DNA of 44,566 bases from the NCBI GenBank assembly GCA_022710935.1, contig JAKLFY010000050.1, positions 1 to 44,566 of the forward strand, written 5' to 3'. Source of the DNA: Verrucomicrobiota bacterium (GTDB taxonomy: Bacteria > Verrucomicrobiota > Verrucomicrobiia > Limisphaerales > J093). Under the pieces are notes generated by a model, which had not been told where the DNA came from, ran no database searches, and saw only the letters and a program-made list of their open reading frames with translations. This document shows, piece by piece, positions 1 through 11,639 of this stretch (positions are counted from its first letter, which is position 1; every line of letters starts with the position of its first letter). The position numbers and the translations under genes are program-made.

Positions 1-376
<376 letters not shown>

Positions 377-497
377 TAAACTAACTTGCTTGACTCTTAA
401 CCGAGCTTGCGCTCGGTGTTTTGATTAAAACTAACCTCAAGCGCAGTCTCTTTCGAGACCGCCCATGAGGGGGCTCTCACTCATCGCACAATTCAAT

Positions 498-509
498 TGT
501 CAAAGAGCA
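498..509 (-). promoter_or_regulatory. boxA-like antitermination site of the rrn leader
   Basis: On the minus strand the sequence reads TGCTCTTTGACA, one base from the classical rrn boxA TGCTCTTTAACA bound by NusB/S10. It lies about 120 bases upstream of the 16S 5' end, the expected place in a ribosomal leader transcript. Confidence 0.7.
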
Positions 510-618
510 TTCCGGCGTTCTCGCCGCAAAAATCTCATGTTTAGAGGAGACAAATTGCCGCTCGCCGAATCTACTCGCCCGTTCGGCGATGCAGCATCTC
601 GCATCTAAAAGCGGGCAC

Positions 619-646
619 AAAATACTTCGTTCACAGTGAGGGTCAA
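619..646 (-). promoter_or_regulatory. candidate sigma-70 promoter of the rRNA operon
   Basis: Read on the minus strand, TTGACC (641-646) is followed after 16 bases by TATTTT (619-624). An A-rich tract lies directly upstream of the -35 (about 647-670), resembling an UP element. It is the best promoter-like pair between the 16S gene and the gene to its right. The assignment rests on sequence only. Confidence 0.5.
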
Positions 647-794
647 CATCTTTTTTAGTTTTTTTTCACATTTCTTTCCGCCCAGCCCCAGAATCATGCT
701 TGACAAACCGCCGTTCACCCCACCTCGTCCCCGCCCACCGCTCCCACGCTCCCAGGGGCACATCACCCCAACGCCTTCCCGTACCCCGCGGCAG

Positions 795-816
795 CCCGCG
801 TATTACGCAGCGCGGC
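795..816 (+). repeat. dispersed CCCGCGTATT...GCAGCGCGGC repeat, copy 1
   Basis: This 22-base segment matches 31825-31846 at 20 of 22 positions. A shorter variant begins at 10288. The inverted complement of the adjoining GCGGCAAAGCCGC part of the 31825 copy appears at 915-931. It lies between genes and looks like a fragment of a dispersed palindromic repeat. Confidence 0.45.
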
Positions 817-1143
817 TACGGTTCCTCGCGCAGCGTTGTACCACTCTCTGTCAACTTCTTTTCCTGTTGACAGAAGTCTCATGCCGCAAGGGGTGTCAGT
901 TGTTGCACATTCTGGTTGCGGCTTTGCCGCGCTAAGAATGGCCGGGCTACGGCGCCGCTCTCGCCGGTTGCGCCGAATCCCGCCGAGGCTTCTTTTCTGT
1001 GCAGATTCGTCCGTTGCAGATTCGTCTTGCCCACTCGCAGGGGCTGGCCACAAATCATGGATCAACATGCACCAAGCATCAAGCATCTCTCCTGCGCCAT
1101 CGCGCGCTGCTCGCCTGTCCTGAGACACATCCCCCTCGCACCC

Positions 1144-1596
1144 ATGCGCACCGTCGTCCAACGCGTTGCTTCAGCCTCCGTCACGATCGGAGGCAGGACA
1201 GTCTCGCAGATCGGCCAGGGCTTGCTGATCCTGCTGGCGGTCGAGTCCGAGGACACCGGACGCGACGTGGAATGGCTGAGCGGAAAGATCGCACGGCTGC
1301 GCGTCTTCAGCGACGATCAGGGCCTGATGAATCGCTCGCTTGGGGATACGGACGGCGAGGCGCTGGTCGTGAGCCAGTTCACGCTCCTGGCGAGCACAAA
1401 GAAGGGGAACCGCCCCTCTTACTGCAACGCGGCCAGGCCGGAGATCGCGATCCCGCTTTACGAGGCGTTCATCCAGCGGCTCGAAGCGGATCTGGGCAAG
1501 CCGGTGGCAACCGGCGAATTCGGCGCTGAGATGAGGGTGGCCCTGGTCAACGATGGCCCCGTCACCGTCATCATCGACACACGACGCAAGGAATGA
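1144..1596 (+). CDS. dtd: D-aminoacyl-tRNA deacylase
   Basis: This 150-residue protein is a D-Tyr-tRNA(Tyr) deacylase-type enzyme, a cytosolic editing hydrolase that removes D-amino acids (and glycine) mischarged on tRNA. It starts MRTVVQRV, the conserved family N-terminus. It carries the two signatures that form the active site across the dimer: SQFTLLA (about residue 78) and NDGPVT (about residue 137), the latter a variant of the usual NxGPVT. The length is typical. The frame is open further upstream, but the family begins at this ATG. It is followed by a 118-base gap with a palindromic element, then the lytic transglycosylase gene on the same strand. Confidence 0.95.
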   Translation: MRTVVQRVASASVTIGGRTVSQIGQGLLILLAVESEDTGRDVEWLSGKIARLRVFSDDQGLMNRSLGDTDGEALVVSQFTLLASTKKGNRPSYCNAARPEIAIPLYEAFIQRLEADLGKPVATGEFGAEMRVALVNDGPVTVIIDTRRKE

Positions 1597-1610
1597 GGGA
1601 GCATGCGTGC

Positions 1611-1656
1611 TAGCCCGGTGATTTCACACGCTTCGCGAGGAACCGTAACCGGGCTA
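1611..1656 (+). repeat. palindromic intergenic element (AGCCCGG-type)
   Basis: TAGCCCGGT (1611-1619) and ACCGGGCTA (1648-1656) form a perfect 9-bp stem around a 28-base loop. It lies 15 bases after the dtd stop, so it could end transcription, but there is no T-run. A hairpin with nearly the same stem lies at 3629-3678. Confidence 0.5.
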
Positions 1657-1714
1657 TCCCGCATCGCAGTCCCCTTGCGAGGTCTGACCGCCCTCTGCAC
1701 CATCAAGGTGAAAC

Positions 1715-2335
1715 ATGCGGGCTAGGCGGTCACGCGCAAAGAGCAAGCTGCACAGGGTCAGGAAGCTGGCTTTGAGGGGAGCGGCGGTCTGCCTGGTCCT
1801 GCTGCTGATCGCGTCGCTGACGCTGTGGCGGCGATCCAGGGAACGACTCGATCACAGCCAGGACGCTCCGATCCTGGAGGCAGCCAGGCGCTACAACCTC
1901 GATCCGGCCTTGGTGAAGGCCGTGGTCTGGCGGGAGAGTCGATTCCACCCGGGCGTGCGTGGGCGAGCGGGCGAGATCGGGCTCATGCAGTTGACCGATG
2001 CGGCTGCTCAGGAGTGGGCTGAAACAGTCCGCGCCTATCCGTTGCCCGAGGCGCATCTGTATGATCCGCGCACCAACGCCCTTGCGGGGACTTGGTACCT
2101 GCGGAAGCTGATCGAGCGTTACCGCAAGACGGACGACCCGGTCCCCTACGCGCTGGCGGACTACAACGCCGGACGCGCGAATGTGCTCAAGTGGGCGAGA
2201 GAGGCCGCCGCGACGAACAGCGTCGAGTTCGTGTCGCAGATTGCCTTCCCCGGCACCCAACACTACGTCGAATCCGTCATCCGCCGATGGCGCCACTATC
2301 AGCAGAAGACCGGCTCCGGGCTGTCGACACGATGA
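1715..2335 (+). CDS. membrane-anchored lytic transglycosylase (SLT domain)
   Basis: The protein has 206 residues. A basic N-terminus is followed by one hydrophobic segment (about residues 22-39), consistent with an inner-membrane anchor or uncleaved signal. The rest is a soluble lytic transglycosylase (goose-lysozyme fold) domain. Its signatures are WRESRFHP with the catalytic Glu (about residue 74), GLMQLT (about 90) and the DYNAG motif (about 150). Such enzymes cleave the MurNAc-GlcNAc bond of peptidoglycan to form 1,6-anhydro ends. The stop overlaps the mnmA start in an ATGA (2332-2335), so the two are probably translationally coupled although functionally unrelated. A specific family name cannot be assigned. 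Confidence 0.88.
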   Translation: MRARRSRAKSKLHRVRKLALRGAAVCLVLLLIASLTLWRRSRERLDHSQDAPILEAARRYNLDPALVKAVVWRESRFHPGVRGRAGEIGLMQLTDAAAQEWAETVRAYPLPEAHLYDPRTNALAGTWYLRKLIERYRKTDDPVPYALADYNAGRANVLKWAREAAATNSVEFVSQIAFPGTQHYVESVIRRWRHYQQKTGSGLSTR

Positions 2336-3519
2336 CGTCCGGGCCTTTACACGGTCCGAACGCCTCCCCTACCCTCGGGCGCGTGTCCGACCGGTCCAGC
2401 ACTCGGGTGGTTGTTGGGATGAGCGGCGGGGTTGACTCCTCGACCGCCGCCATCCTGCTCCGGAACCAGGGTTACGATGTCGTCGGGGTCACACTCAAGC
2501 TCTGGTCGCCCGAGGCGATGCCAGGAGCGCGGGAGCGATGCACCCGGGGTTTGGGGGCGGCGACTGCGGAGGATGCCCGCGCGGTGTGCGAACGGTTGGG
2601 GATCCCCTTTCACGTCGTGGATGGCGCAGACGCATTCCGGCAGCGAGTCATCCAGTACTTCGCGGACGAGTACAGGGCGGGGCGCACGCCCAATCCGTGC
2701 GCGATGTGCAACGCCAGGATCAAATTCGACCTGCTTCTCTCCTTCGCACGGCGATTGGAGGCACACAAGATTGCTTTCGGCCACTACGCCCGCGTGGAAC
2801 GTAACGAGGCCTCGGGCCGCTCGCTGCTCCGTCGAGGACGGGATCCGCGGCGTGATCAGAGCTATTTCCTGTTTTCCTTGAGCCAGGAGCAGCTTGCCCA
2901 CGCCTTGCTGCCGCTGGGCGATCTTCTGAAGTCACAGACGCGCGAAATCGCCCGCGCGCACCAGGTCGCCGCCGCGGACAAGGCGGAGAGCATGGAAATC
3001 TGTTTCGTGCCGGACAACGACTACGGACGTTTTCTGCGCGAGGCCAGGTATGTCACGCCGCACCCGGGAGACATTGTCGATCTGCACGGGCGGGTCCTGG
3101 GCCAGCATGAAGGCATCGAGTTTTACACGATTGGCCAGCGCCGCGGGCTCAGGATCGCATCGTCCGCCCCCCTCTACGTTGTCGACCTCGACGCCGCCGC
3201 CAACCGGGTTGTAGTCGGTGACAACGCGTCGCTCGAAGAGTCCGAGTTCCGGGTGGAACGGTGCAACTGGATCCCTTTTGAAGCGCCGCCCGCTCGACTC
3301 GATGTCATGGCGAAGATCCGCTACAACCATCCCGGCACCCCCGCCACGGTTCTTGCGCACGCCGATGGGACCGCGCGTGTCCGGCTGCACAGCCCCCAGC
3401 GCGCGATCACGCCCGGGCAGGCGTGCGTGTTCTACCAGGGCGATCTGGTGATCGGAGGCGGCTGGATCACGCGGGCAGGTTCTCCGAGGCCGGATCGAGG
3501 CGCTGAAATGAGTGCTTGA
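2332..3519 (+). CDS. mnmA: tRNA-specific 2-thiouridylase MnmA
   Basis: This 395-residue enzyme 2-thiolates U34 of Lys, Glu and Gln tRNAs, using ATP and a persulfide relay. Visible signatures are the PP-loop GMSGGVDSS (about residues 29-37), the catalytic-Cys region NPCAMCNARIKF, SYFLFSL, the second catalytic Cys in MEICFVPDNDYGRF and YTIGQRRG. The start was chosen at 2332 because it gives a 4-base ATGA overlap with the preceding stop. The conserved core begins about 25 residues later, so a later start is possible. The C-terminal OB-like domain is complete. Confidence 0.95.
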   Translation: MTSGPLHGPNASPTLGRVSDRSSTRVVVGMSGGVDSSTAAILLRNQGYDVVGVTLKLWSPEAMPGARERCTRGLGAATAEDARAVCERLGIPFHVVDGADAFRQRVIQYFADEYRAGRTPNPCAMCNARIKFDLLLSFARRLEAHKIAFGHYARVERNEASGRSLLRRGRDPRRDQSYFLFSLSQEQLAHALLPLGDLLKSQTREIARAHQVAAADKAESMEICFVPDNDYGRFLREARYVTPHPGDIVDLHGRVLGQHEGIEFYTIGQRRGLRIASSAPLYVVDLDAAANRVVVGDNASLEESEFRVERCNWIPFEAPPARLDVMAKIRYNHPGTPATVLAHADGTARVRLHSPQRAITPGQACVFYQGDLVIGGGWITRAGSPRPDRGAEMSA

Positions 3520-3628
3520 AGCCCTTCGCATCCAGGGCTGAGAAAATGCAGAACTCTGTCCCCGGATAGGAACGCGGTCGGAACCGACAGGATGCTCCCG
3601 GTTGCCTTTCCGGGCGCGGTTTTGCCAC

Positions 3629-3678
3629 AGCCCGGACATGAGATCACGCGCAGCTTTGAACCACTCTCTGTCCGGGCT
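3629..3678. terminator. stem-loop between convergent genes
   Basis: AGCCCGGACA (3629-3638) and TGTCCGGGCT (3669-3678) form a perfect 10-bp stem with a 30-base loop. It sits between convergent mnmA (plus) and the oxidoreductase gene (minus), and touches the latter's TAG stop. There is no T-tract, so it may be a palindromic repeat that also acts as a barrier. Confidence 0.4.
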
Positions 3679-5059
3679 ACGCCCACTCCCATCCCTGGCG
3701 AACGGGCCGCATCTTCAGGCGCGCATTGGCATCCGGATCGTCGACGAACTGTTCCTTGCCCGGATCCCACGTCAGCGGGCGGTCGACACGCGTGGCGATG
3801 TCGCTGAGATGGCAGAGGATGTCGGCCTGGACGGAGTCCTCGATCGGGCTGATAGCGGGCTGACGGCTCTTGATCGAGTCGAGGAAGTTGCGGACGTGAT
3901 TGCTGCTCTGGACAAGGCGGCGGTCATTCGGACCGAACTTCGTTTCGACGAGGCCCTCGGGCGAGGTGCGGATGGCCCCGCGATCGACGAGGACCCAGCC
4001 GTCGGTCCCCTCGAAAGCGGTGCCGTGATCGATGGCGCGTCCGTACTTCTGCTCCCACGGTCTGAGGTCGTTCATGGGCGTAACCGGCTCGTAGTTGTTG
4101 CGCGTGCCGCGGTAGATCATGCGGACACCATCGGCGAACTTGAATTGGACATCCCAGGCCACCGACGTGTTGCAGGCGCCCTCGGTCGGAATGACGCCCT
4201 TGCCCTCGACCCCCACCTTCCCGCGCATCATGGCCGGGTGGCCCCAGTAGGCGATGTCCAACGGGTGCACTCCCCAGCCGGCGACGAATCCCAGGGCGTA
4301 GTCATAGTTGAACCACCAGGTCTTCCAGGTGTCTGCCGGGTCGCCGTCAAAGGCCTTGCCGTCCGTGTAAGGCATTTCCCGCGCCGGTCCAAGCCACCTC
4401 GGGTAGTCGAGATCCGCGGGAGGCGGAACGGGTTTGGTCGATCCGCCGGGCCGGCTGGCGGAGGCCCAGACAGCGATCTCCTTGAGCGATCCGATCCGGC
4501 CGTTGAGGACGAGTTCGCAGGCGAGGCGGAATTGGCTGCCGGACCGCTGCTGGGTGCCGAATTGAAAGATGCGTTTGGTCAGGCCGCAGGCGGCGCGCAG
4601 CCGTTGATCCTCCTCGACGGAGAGTCCGAGCGGCTTCTCGACGTACATGTCCTTGCTCGCGCGCGCGGCGGCCACGGCGATCGGCACGTGCCAGTGATCG
4701 GGCGTGGCAATCAGGACGGCATCGATGTCGGACCGGCGCAGCAGTTCACGGTAGTCGTGATGTTTGGCGCACGCCTGGTCCTTGTAATGGCCATTGACCA
4801 TCTGCAGCGCGGCGTCGAGGTTGCGTTTCGCGACGTCGCACAGGGCGATCACGCGGCAGTCGGTCTGCGGCAGAAAGTTGCTCATCACGCCCCGGCCCTG
4901 CGGCCCGACGCCGATGCATCCGACCTGGATGCGGCTGTTGGGCGAAGACTGGCCCTGGCCCAGGACGGAGGCCGGGACCAGGTGCGGCAGGCTTGCCGCG
5001 GCAAACGTGAACGTGAGGTTGGCGCGGAGAAAACGGCGGCGGGTCATCGGGATCTTCAT
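3677..5059 (-). CDS. TAT-exported Gfo/Idh/MocA family oxidoreductase
   Basis: This is a 460-residue NAD(P)-dependent sugar-type oxidoreductase. The N-terminus carries a twin-arginine-like signal (MTRRRFLRANLT followed by a hydrophobic stretch ending about residue 34), so it is probably exported folded. The Rossmann fold starts at VGCIGVGPQGRG. The family Lys motif is visible as MYVEKPLG, where the EKP lysine is the usual catalytic residue. The C-terminal region has the GFVAGWGVHPLDIAYWG motif common in the planctomycete/verrucomicrobial branch. The start at 5059 (MKIPMTRRR) is preferred. 5047 is equally compatible with the signal, and 5095 would put 16 extra residues in front. The substrate is unknown, possibly a polysaccharide-derived sugar. 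It stands alone, 124 bp from rpsI on the same strand. Confidence 0.88.
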   Translation of the reverse strand: MKIPMTRRRFLRANLTFTFAAASLPHLVPASVLGQGQSSPNSRIQVGCIGVGPQGRGVMSNFLPQTDCRVIALCDVAKRNLDAALQMVNGHYKDQACAKHHDYRELLRRSDIDAVLIATPDHWHVPIAVAAARASKDMYVEKPLGLSVEEDQRLRAACGLTKRIFQFGTQQRSGSQFRLACELVLNGRIGSLKEIAVWASASRPGGSTKPVPPPADLDYPRWLGPAREMPYTDGKAFDGDPADTWKTWWFNYDYALGFVAGWGVHPLDIAYWGHPAMMRGKVGVEGKGVIPTEGACNTSVAWDVQFKFADGVRMIYRGTRNNYEPVTPMNDLRPWEQKYGRAIDHGTAFEGTDGWVLVDRGAIRTSPEGLVETKFGPNDRRLVQSSNHVRNFLDSIKSRQPAISPIEDSVQADILCHLSDIATRVDRPLTWDPGKEQFVDDPDANARLKMRPVRQGWEWA

Positions 5060-5183
5060 GCCCCGAATAGGACAGTCTTCCGCCAATCTGCGCAAGCAAC
5101 TAATGACGGCGCGCCACGCCTGACAGGCAGCGGCCTGCCCGTCAGGCTGAATGAAGATTCGGATCGGTCCGAGGCGTGCCTCG

Positions 5184-5579
5184 TTACCGCTTGCTGTACT
5201 GGAAGCGCTTGCGGGCGCCGGGCTGGCCGTACTTCTTGCGCTCGCGCATGCGCGGGTCGCGTGTCAGGAGCCCCTGGGCCTTGAGGGTTGGGCGAAAAGC
5301 GCTGTCGGCCTTGAGCAAGGCGCGGGAGATGCCGTGGCGGACGGCGCCGGCTTGGCCGTTGGGGCCGCCGCCTGTGACGTTGACGCGGACGTCGAACTTG
5401 GCGGCCGATTCGGTTGCCAGCAGCGGCTGCATGACGAATGCCCGGTGGGTCTCGACGACGAAGTACCTCTCGAAGGTCCGCCCGTTGACGGTGATCTTGC
5501 CCGTGCCGGGGGCGAGACGAACTCGGGCCACAGCGGTCTTGCGGCGGCCAGTGCCGAGAAATTCGGTAACCTCACTCAT
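5184..5579 (-). CDS. rpsI: 30S ribosomal protein S9
   Basis: The 131-residue protein contains [14 protein letters not shown] near the start. It ends in QYSKR, the universally conserved C-terminal tail that reaches the ribosomal P site. Length is standard for bacterial S9. It is the second gene of the usual rplM-rpsI pair, 7 bases after the rplM stop, so the two are cotranscribed. Confidence 0.98.
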   Translation of the reverse strand: MSEVTEFLGTGRRKTAVARVRLAPGTGKITVNGRTFERYFVVETHRAFVMQPLLATESAAKFDVRVNVTGGGPNGQAGAVRHGISRALLKADSAFRPTLKAQGLLTRDPRMRERKKYGQPGARKRFQYSKR

Positions 5580-5586
5580 AATGCGT

Positions 5587-6021
5587 TCAGTTATTGATGG
5601 TCATCGGGGCGGGTTGCTGGGCGCCGTGGGGATGTTGGTTACCCTTGTAGACTTTCAGCTTGGTGAGCAGGGCGTCGCCCAGCCGGTTCTTGGGGATCAT
5701 CCCCTTGACGGCGTGCAGGATGAGGCGCTCGGGGTGCCGGGCGCGGACCTGGGCGACCGTCTGGTGCTTCTCGCCGCCCTTCCAGCCCGAGTACGACATG
5801 TACTGTTTGTCGGTCTCCTTCTTGCCGGTCAGCAGCACCTTTTCGGCGTTGATCACGACGACGAAGTCACCGGCATCGAGATGGGGGGTGTAGATGGGCT
5901 TATTCTTGCCGCGCAAGACGTTGGCCACCTCGACGGCGAGGCGTCCCAACACCTTGCCCTCGGCATCAACCACGTGCCACTTGCGGGCGTCCAGATTCAC
6001 TTTCGGCAAATACGTCTTCAT
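5587..6021 (-). CDS. rplM: 50S ribosomal protein L13
   Basis: This 144-residue protein matches L13 throughout: [15 protein letters not shown] at the N-terminus, [16 protein letters not shown] in the middle, and [20 protein letters not shown] near the end. It is the first gene of the rplM-rpsI operon. A candidate promoter lies just upstream at 6047-6074. Confidence 0.98.
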   Translation of the reverse strand: MKTYLPKVNLDARKWHVVDAEGKVLGRLAVEVANVLRGKNKPIYTPHLDAGDFVVVINAEKVLLTGKKETDKQYMSYSGWKGGEKHQTVAQVRARHPERLILHAVKGMIPKNRLGDALLTKLKVYKGNQHPHGAQQPAPMTINN

Positions 6022-6046
6022 GAAGCCTTCGGATCAAAGGGCGTGG

Positions 6047-6074
6047 AGGCTAGCAAACGAACCGGCCAAGTCAA
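6047..6074 (-). promoter_or_regulatory. rplM: candidate promoter of rplM-rpsI
   Basis: On the minus strand TTGACT (6069-6074) is followed after 16 bases by TAGCCT (6047-6052), with TGC directly before the -10. It ends 25 bases upstream of the rplM ATG and is the only good pair in this short divergent region. Confidence 0.5.
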
Positions 6075-6132
6075 CAGCCATTTGCGGCATTTCGTTTGCC
6101 AACCCCGGCCCCCGACAATACTGTCGCGCTGA

Positions 6133-7248
6133 ATGAATGCCGCGTTTCTTGCCGCAGCGCTCGCCCTGGCCCCGGGGTCTTCCGCCGCGGAGGCCGCCAA
6201 AGACTGGCCCATGTACCGGGGCGGTCCCGCCTTGTTGGGCGTGGCCCAGGACCCCTTGCCAGACGCCCTCGCCCGGCGTTGGCAGTTCAAGACCGAAGGC
6301 CCCGTGAAATCGTCGGCGGCAGTCGTGGGTGGACGGATCTATGTGGGGTCGGACGACGCTCACCTCTACAGCCTCGATCTCGCAACGGGCCGGAAGGTCT
6401 GGTCGTTCAAGACCGACGGGCCTGTCGAATCGTCGCCGCTTGTTCACGGGGACCGGGTCTTCTTCGGATCGAGCGACAACTTCCTCTACGCAGTCGGGGC
6501 GCGGGACGGGCGTTTGGCGTGGAAGTACGAGACCGAGGACCGCATTCTGGGCGCGCCGAATTGGGTCAAGGCACCCACGGGCCAGGGTGCGTGGATCCTG
6601 GCCGGCAGCTACGACTTCAAACTCCACTGCGTCGATGGAGCCACGGGCAAGAGCAACTGGGTGTACGAGACCGGCAACTACATCAACGGTTCACCCGCCG
6701 TCGCCGCCGGGCAGACGGTCTTCGGCGGATGCGACGCCATTCTGCACGTGATCGGATTGGCCAAAGGAGAACAGGTCAAGGGAGTCGAGGCTGGGGCTTA
6801 CATCGCGGGATCCGTGGCGCTGGACGGCGCCCGCGCCTATTTCGGACATTACGACAACGAGTTTCTCTGCGTTGACATCGACAAGGGCGAGAAGGTCTGG
6901 ACTTATCGCGATCGCAACTTCCCCTACTTCGCCTCGCCCGCGGTCACGGAGGACAAAGTGGTGTTTGGCGGGCGCGACAAGCGCCTGCATTGCGTCTCGA
7001 AATCGGAGGGCAAAGCGCTCTGGACATTCGCGACGCGCGGCAAAGTCGACAGCTCGCCTGTCGTGGCGGGAGACAAGGTGGTTGTGGGCTCGGATGACGG
7101 GCGGCTCTACGTCGTCTCGCTCGCGGAAGGCAAGGAGCTGTGGCACTACGAAATCGGCCAGCCGATCACCGCGTCGCCGTCCGTCGCGGGCGGCCTCGTC
7201 GTGGTCGGCAGCGAAGACGGCAGCGTCTACTGCTTCGGGGCACAATAG
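6133..7248 (+). CDS. exported PQQ-like beta-propeller protein
   Basis: This 371-residue protein has a short hydrophobic N-terminus (MNAAFLAAALALAPGSSA) that looks like a signal peptide. It is followed by about eight repeats of the PQQ-enzyme/BamB type. The repeat consensus is visible as 'G.VYVGSDDG.LY.LDL..G...W.F.T...V.SSP', for example at GSDDAHLYSLDLATGRKVW and GSDDGRLYVVSLAEGKELW. By analogy it forms a beta propeller in the periplasm or cell envelope. There is no dehydrogenase catalytic motif, so a binding or scaffold role is more likely than catalysis. Heptamer repeats follow the stop by about 18 bases. Confidence 0.85.
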   Translation: MNAAFLAAALALAPGSSAAEAAKDWPMYRGGPALLGVAQDPLPDALARRWQFKTEGPVKSSAAVVGGRIYVGSDDAHLYSLDLATGRKVWSFKTDGPVESSPLVHGDRVFFGSSDNFLYAVGARDGRLAWKYETEDRILGAPNWVKAPTGQGAWILAGSYDFKLHCVDGATGKSNWVYETGNYINGSPAVAAGQTVFGGCDAILHVIGLAKGEQVKGVEAGAYIAGSVALDGARAYFGHYDNEFLCVDIDKGEKVWTYRDRNFPYFASPAVTEDKVVFGGRDKRLHCVSKSEGKALWTFATRGKVDSSPVVAGDKVVVGSDDGRLYVVSLAEGKELWHYEIGQPITASPSVAGGLVVVGSEDGSVYCFGAQ

Positions 7249-7265
7249 TCTGCGGGCCCCAATTG

Positions 7266-7293
7266 CGCGTTGAGCGTTGGACGTTGAGCGCTC
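7266..7293 (+). repeat. GTTGANN heptamer repeat, intergenic copy
   Basis: The sequence reads as consecutive 7-base units GCGTTGA GCGTTGG ACGTTGA. It lies shortly after the stop of the propeller gene. The same units occur in a longer array at 26515-26575 and, inverted, inside the kinase gene. Confidence 0.7.
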
Positions 7294-7368
7294 GTGGTGG
7301 ATCCCTGCTCCGCGCGCGCTTTGCGCGATGATGAGGGCCGCGGCGCCTCGGCAAGCCCGCGCGTCCGC

Positions 7369-7397
7369 TTGACATCGCATGCGTCAATCTTCATTTT
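7369..7397 (+). promoter_or_regulatory. acnA: candidate promoter of aconitase gene
   Basis: TTGACA (7369-7374) is followed after 17 bases by CATTTT (7392-7397), 41 bases before the start codon. The -35 is perfect and the -10 weak. Confidence 0.4.
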
Positions 7398-7437
7398 CTT
7401 GTTTTAGGCTCACGAGAATCCGACTGATCAACATGGT

Positions 7438-10284
<2,847 letters not shown>

Positions 10285-10287
<3 letters not shown>

Positions 10288-10310
10288 CCCGGTTATTACA
10301 GCGCGGCGGG
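10285..10310 (+). repeat. TAGCCCGG/GCAGCGCGGC-type dispersed repeat, partial copy
   Basis: Starting at the acnA stop, TAGCCCGGTTATTACAGCGC resembles both the AGCCCGG palindromes (1611, 3629) and the CCCGCGTATT repeat at 795 and 31825. It abuts a stop codon, as does the 31825 copy. Confidence 0.35.
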
Positions 10311-10379
10311 CAGGCCTCACCCAGACGCAAGGTCCTGCACGTATCAGGAGCACCGCTGCCCGGCAACAGTCCCTTGTCT

Positions 10380-11639
10380 TTAAAACCGTATAGGTTGCGG
10401 AGCAAAAGGCCGCGCCGCCGGATCGAGCAGGATGCGGATCGCCGTGGCGTTGAGCGCCGCTTTGGGGACAAACGAGTCCGCCTCGACGAACTCGGGCACT
10501 TTGCTGCCATCGGCGCTGCGCTCCGAGCAATGGTCGTTCTGTCCGTAAGGCCCGAGACCGTCAATCGTCGGCACGGCGTGCCACAGCAGGTTGCCGTCGC
10601 TCAGCCCGCCCCGCTCCTCGCTCTCCAGTTCCATGTCCAGCTCACGGGCCGCCTGCTCCCAGACGCTGAAGAGGCGGTCGGTCGCCGCATTGCGCGGCCA
10701 GGGCCGGCTCTCGCTGAGGATCTCCGCTGACACGTGGCAGGCATAGCCGTCCGCGGGGCTGGTGACGGCGCCCGGCCCCGCCAGAGCCAGCAACGCCGAC
10801 TTGGCCGCGGCATACGCCTCGGGAGTGAACGCGCGGAACTCGCCCTCGGCTACGGCCTCATGCGGAACGCGATTCAGACCGCCTCCGCCCGAAACACAAC
10901 CGAGGTTGAAGGTGATGTGACGCGCATAATCGGTCAGGGCGGCAACTTGCTGGATCGAGTGGGCCATTTGCACGATCGCGTTGGCTCCATACGGGTGTCT
11001 GCCCCCGGCGTGCGCGCCCCTCCCGCTGACCCGCAGACGCCAGGTCGCCCGCCCCTTTCGGGCCACGACGAGCCTCGAAGCGCGTTCCCGGCGCCCCTCG
11101 GCCTCGAACACCAGGGCCGCGCGCGTGTTGCCCTCGATCCGTTCCAGGCACACAACGCCGAAATCGTGTGAAAGGGTCTCTTCCGACGAGTTCCAGAACA
11201 GCTTCCAGCTCACCTGCTCGAACAGGTTCGGCGCAAGCTCGCGCAGAGCCATCAGCACCAGCCACATCATCACCGTGCCCCCTTTGATATCGTGCGTGCC
11301 CGGGCCGTAAATGCGATTCCCTTCCCGTTGCCAATGGAAGCGGTTCTGAACCTCTTCCTCCGGCGGAAAGACGGTGTCCAGGTGCGAAATCATCGCGATC
11401 GCATCCGCGCCCCCGCCTGGTCTCGACAGGATCAGGTGATCCCCCCAGAGCGGGTTCGTTGAAGGGACGCGTTCCGCCGCGAATCCAAGCGGCGCAAACA
11501 TCTCGGCCGTGATCGCGCCGACCCGGTTGACCCCGTCGCGGTTGCCGGTGTAGCTGTTGGTTTCGACCAGGCGGCGAAGCAACTCGATCGCCTCCGGCAT
11601 TCGCCTTTCGAGGCAGGCGACAAGATCGGGTCGGCTCAT
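10380..11639 (-). CDS. M20-family metallopeptidase (carboxypeptidase G2-like)
   Basis: This is a 419-residue zinc-dependent amidohydrolase. The metal and catalytic residues follow the M20 pattern: ISHLDTVFPP (His, Asp), GPGTHDIKGG (bridging Asp), NSSEETLSHD (Glu-Glu, base and ligand), FEAEGRRE, and a late His in YGQNDHCSE. A dimerisation domain with GRGAHAGGRHPYGANAI is present. Closest by eye is the glutamate carboxypeptidase/ArgE-DapE group. There is no signal peptide, so it is cytosolic. The ATG at 11639 overlaps the TGA of the upstream hydrolase by four bases (ATGA), which fixes the start and implies coupled translation. The substrate is unknown. Confidence 0.88.
   Translation of the reverse strand: MSRPDLVACLERRMPEAIELLRRLVETNSYTGNRDGVNRVGAITAEMFAPLGFAAERVPSTNPLWGDHLILSRPGGGADAIAMISHLDTVFPPEEEVQNRFHWQREGNRIYGPGTHDIKGGTVMMWLVLMALRELAPNLFEQVSWKLFWNSSEETLSHDFGVVCLERIEGNTRAALVFEAEGRRERASRLVVARKGRATWRLRVSGRGAHAGGRHPYGANAIVQMAHSIQQVAALTDYARHITFNLGCVSGGGGLNRVPHEAVAEGEFRAFTPEAYAAAKSALLALAGPGAVTSPADGYACHVSAEILSESRPWPRNAATDRLFSVWEQAARELDMELESEERGGLSDGNLLWHAVPTIDGLGPYGQNDHCSERSADGSKVPEFVEADSFVPKAALNATAIRILLDPAARPFAPQPIRF

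Larger units (their letters stand above)
377..1143. other. rRNA operon leader and upstream intergenic region
   Basis: There is no convincing protein gene in these roughly 770 bp. The part next to 16S is an rrn leader with a boxA-like site (498-509) and a candidate promoter (619-646). A short stem-loop lies at 400-417 (ACCGAG and CTCGGT arms). Further right, a perfect 8-bp inverted repeat (CTGTCAAC and GTTGACAG) lies at 848-855 and 866-873. Pieces resembling dispersed repeats found elsewhere in the window lie at 795-816 and 915-931. Short open frames here lack homology and plausible start signals. Confidence 0.7.

Noticed and set aside
763-1161. 132-codon minus-strand frame in the rrn upstream region
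   Set aside because: No homology, poor composition, overlaps repeat-like DNA and the dtd start.
840-3672. Shared 13-mer ACCACTCTCTGTC at 840-852 and 3660-3672
   Set aside because: Too short and without common context to claim a repeat.
3602-5284. Open frame of 560 codons opposite the Gfo/Idh/MocA gene
   Set aside because: Shadow of a gene with clear Rossmann and EKP motifs and a TAT signal.
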